Origin: an uncultured Novosphingobium sp.
GTDB lineage: Bacteria > Pseudomonadota > Alphaproteobacteria > Sphingomonadales > Sphingomonadaceae
NCBI GenBank assembly: GCA_937996535.1
Contig: CALKVF010000048.1
Span: 1-14,198 of the forward strand
Length of the DNA stretch: 14,198 nucleotides
Direction of reading: 5' to 3'
In this document: positions 13,646-14,198 of the stretch, piece by piece
Position numbering within the stretch: position 1 is the stretch's first letter
How the letters are laid out: each line of letters opens with the position of its first letter
Program-made: the position numbers and the translations under genes
Notes under the pieces: generated by a model
The model's database searches: none
What the model saw: the letters and a program-made list of their open reading frames with translations, nothing else
What the model was told of the DNA's origin: nothing

Positions 13646-14198
13646 ATGGCCAAAATCACTCCCGATGTTGTCGCCGCCCACGGGCTGTCCGAGGAAGAAT
13701 ACGCGCGAGTGCTTCACGCACTGGGCCGCGAGCCGAACCTGGTTGAACTGGGCATCTTCTCGGTGATGTGGTCCGAGCATTGCTCGTACAAGTCGAGCCG
13801 CATTCACCTGAAGAAGCTGCCGACCGAGGCCCCCTGGGTGATCTGCGGCCCGGGCGAGAACGCCGGCGTGATCGACATCGGCGATGGTCAGGCCGCGATC
13901 TTCAAGATGGAGAGCCACAACCACCCGAGCTACATCGAGCCCTACCAGGGCGCGGCAACCGGGGTTGGCGGCATCCTGCGCGATGTGTTCACGATGGGCG
14001 CGCGTCCCGTTGCCAATATGAACGCGCTGCGGTTTGGCCGACCCGAGCATCCCAAGATGAAGAGCCTGGTCAAGGGCGTCGTCGCCGGGATCGGCGGCTA
14101 TGGCAACTGCGTGGGCGTGCCCACCGTTGGCGGCGAAACCAACTTCCACAAGGCCTATGACGGCAACATCCTGGTCAACGCGATGACCGTGGGCGTCG
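13646..14198 (+). CDS. purL: Phosphoribosylformylglycinamidine synthase subunit PurL, N-terminal part
   Basis: PurL uses ATP and ammonia, delivered by PurQ/PurS, to convert FGAR to FGAM in de novo purine synthesis. Only the first 184 residues are visible; the frame stays open to the window's edge. They begin MAKITPDVVAAHGLSEEEYA and include the hallmark IFSVMWSEHCSYKSSR (37-52), the GPGENAGVIDIGDG loop, KMESHNHPSYIEPYQGAATG (87-106), GVGGILRDVFTMGARP and VGVPTVGGETNFH. The SEHCSYKSS form and direct N-terminal start indicate the small-type PurL of the PurLQS complex rather than the long gamma-proteobacterial fusion; this is family knowledge, since the 3' end is missing. AAGG (13635-13638) lies seven bases before the ATG. 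The 41-base gap after the membrane-protein gene shows no clear promoter. Confidence 0.97.
   Translation, partial: MAKITPDVVAAHGLSEEEYARVLHALGREPNLVELGIFSVMWSEHCSYKSSRIHLKKLPTEAPWVICGPGENAGVIDIGDGQAAIFKMESHNHPSYIEPYQGAATGVGGILRDVFTMGARPVANMNALRFGRPEHPKMKSLVKGVVAGIGGYGNCVGVPTVGGETNFHKAYDGNILVNAMTVGV

Overview
The window looks like chromosomal DNA from a high-GC alphaproteobacterium, most likely of the order Sphingomonadales (Novosphingobium, Sphingomonas or Erythrobacter type). The reasons are the strong GC bias at third codon positions, the rpiB-glyA-nrdR and coaD-cyclophilin-queA orders, a Tgt whose catalytic and zinc residues keep a constant offset from the Zymomonas enzyme, and an accessory set (OprB-like porin, carotenoid-cleavage-type oxygenase, TetR) typical of sphingomonads. 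The genus is an inference. There is no rRNA, tRNA, insertion sequence, integrase or CRISPR array. No stretch over 300 bases lacks a gene.

Layout. Bases 1-422 hold the 3' end of rpoD (main sigma factor) and its hairpin terminator. Bases 547-3741 form a tight plus-strand operon: rpiB, glyA, a small membrane-protein gene, nrdR and a TrmJ-like tRNA 2'-O-methyltransferase gene, with junctions of -4, +3, 0 and -17 bases. rpsD (ribosomal protein S4) follows behind its own 5' region and converges on tgt across a shared terminator.

Bases 4597-12898 are mostly minus strand. Read in the direction of transcription the order is xseB, ispA, coaD, secreted cyclophilin, queA, then an accessory block, then tgt. 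QueA and Tgt are both queuosine tRNA-modification enzymes whose genes are commonly neighbours in alphaproteobacteria. Here they are 3.7 kb apart, separated by a tetR gene (plus), a carotenoid/stilbene-cleaving oxygenase gene (minus), a globin-like gene (minus) and an OprB-like porin gene (plus). The tetR and oxygenase genes diverge from a 44-bp gap carrying a perfect 7-5-7 inverted repeat, so this block looks like a self-contained regulated unit inserted into a housekeeping operon. Two convergent junctions, porin/globin and tetR/queA, share a CTAG in which both stop codons overlap.

Bases 12960-14198 hold a polytopic membrane protein gene, divergent from xseB and recalling the YdjM/DUF457 family, and the 5' part of purL, which runs off the window.

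Most of the window is ordinary core metabolism: pentose phosphate, one-carbon and purine synthesis, translation, tRNA modification, CoA and isoprenoid synthesis. The part most worth attention is the tetR-oxygenase-globin-porin cassette with its operator. I saw no clear evidence of a wholly new defence or mobile system.
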